Part shown: positions 5,652-5,884 of the stretch, one piece after another | Layout: each line of letters opens with the position of its first letter | Numbering within the stretch: position 1 is the first letter of the stretch | NCBI GenBank assembly: GCA_937957775.1 | Contig: CALFXV010000008.1 | Location: forward strand, 1 to 5,884 | DNA: 5,884 nucleotides | Origin: an uncultured Methylotenera sp. | GTDB taxonomy: Bacteria; Pseudomonadota; Gammaproteobacteria; Burkholderiales; Methylophilaceae | Direction of reading: 5' to 3' | The notes under the pieces: generated by a model | Database searches by the model: none | Told to the model about the DNA's origin: nothing | Seen by the model: only the letters and a program-made list of their open reading frames with translations | Made by a program: the position numbers and the translations under genes

Positions 5652-5838
5652 ATTGACCTTATCTGGCGCACACTTGCCTTGTTAAAGTTAGGTTTAAATT
5701 GAAGGGTATTGCTAGGGTGAGAATTAAAACCCCAATTAGTTTAGGGTTGTAGGTTTGCTTACTTTGGGTTTATTGTGTTATGGCTGTAGAAGTTAATGAA
5801 TTGTAAGTAAAACTCAAATTACTCTTTAGGAGAAATAA
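5652..5838 (+). other. AT-rich leader/promoter region of the gene at the right edge
   Basis: These 187 bp between the nrdJ terminator and the next start hold no convincing gene. A possible promoter is TTGCTT (5755-5760) with TATGGC (5779-5784) at 18 bp spacing, but the -10 match is poor. TTGACC at 5653-5658 has no good -10 at 17 bp. TAGGTTT occurs twice (5689-5695, 5750-5756), and AACCC (5728-5732) can pair with GGGTT (5744-5748). No operator or riboswitch was recognised. Confidence 0.35.
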
Positions 5839-5884
5839 ATGATTAAAGATTTAAAGCGTTTAAGTAAGACCAGTTTGGTAGCGG
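5839..5884 (+). CDS. Start of an unidentified gene, truncated by window end
   Basis: Only 15 codons are visible: 'MIKDLKRLSKTSLVA'. The start is well supported by AGGAG (5828-5832) 6 nt before the ATG, a near-perfect Shine-Dalgarno. The basic N-terminus (Lys3, Lys6, Arg7, Lys10) turning to small and hydrophobic residues at 11-15 could open a signal peptide or a membrane anchor, but the hydrophobic core would lie beyond the window. The gene follows the nrdJ terminator, so it should have its own promoter. Function cannot be assigned. Confidence 0.7.
   Translation, partial: MIKDLKRLSKTSLVA

Noticed and set aside
5704..5768. Four GGG runs (5704, 5715, 5744, 5766) as a possible G-quadruplex
   Set aside because: The loops are about 8, 26 and 19 nt, too long for a stable fold, and the runs have only three G each.

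Overview
The window is a chromosomal segment of a Gram-negative proteobacterium. An outer-membrane efflux protein and a Kdo transferase for lipid A show the outer membrane. The WaaA variant motifs (STREGEE, GGQNLIEA) fit my recollection of betaproteobacterial versions, so a betaproteobacterium, perhaps near Methylophilaceae/Nitrosomonadales, is my best guess. That placement is an inference from motif memory only. No insertion sequences, phage genes, tRNA, rRNA or CRISPR arrays are visible.

Layout, left to right. (1) Positions 1-1041, + strand: the 3' end of a tolC-family gene, followed 3 bp later by an isochorismatase-like cysteine hydrolase gene; the two are probably cotranscribed. (2) Positions 1031-2299, - strand: waaA (kdtA), Kdo transferase. 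It converges on the hydrolase gene and overlaps it by 11 bp. A hairpin that would suit termination of the + strand transcript lies inside the last codons of waaA. (3) Positions 2300-2674: a divergent regulatory region between waaA and the nrdJ operon. It is rich in symmetric elements and holds a good sigma70-type promoter with tandem NrdR-box-like sites 32 bp apart, then a leader of about 130 nt with a hairpin just before the Shine-Dalgarno. (4) Positions 2675-5592, + strand: a two-gene operon for a split adenosylcobalamin-dependent (class II) ribonucleotide reductase. NrdJa (721 aa) carries the catalytic barrel, and NrdJb (236 aa) carries a TSCPD-type domain and the cysteine-rich redox tail. 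A strong intrinsic terminator closes the operon at 5628-5651. (5) Positions 5652-5884: an AT-rich leader, then the first 15 codons of an unidentified gene with an excellent Shine-Dalgarno.

Functionally, the left half concerns the cell envelope (efflux/secretion and LPS core), and the right half is a dNTP-synthesis operon that needs cobalamin. The sequence suggests that NrdR, the usual dATP/ATP-sensing repressor of RNR genes, controls the nrdJ operon. The most informative points are the split RNR, whose C-terminal cysteines must work in trans, and its compact promoter/operator/leader region. I found no clear evidence of a wholly new system.
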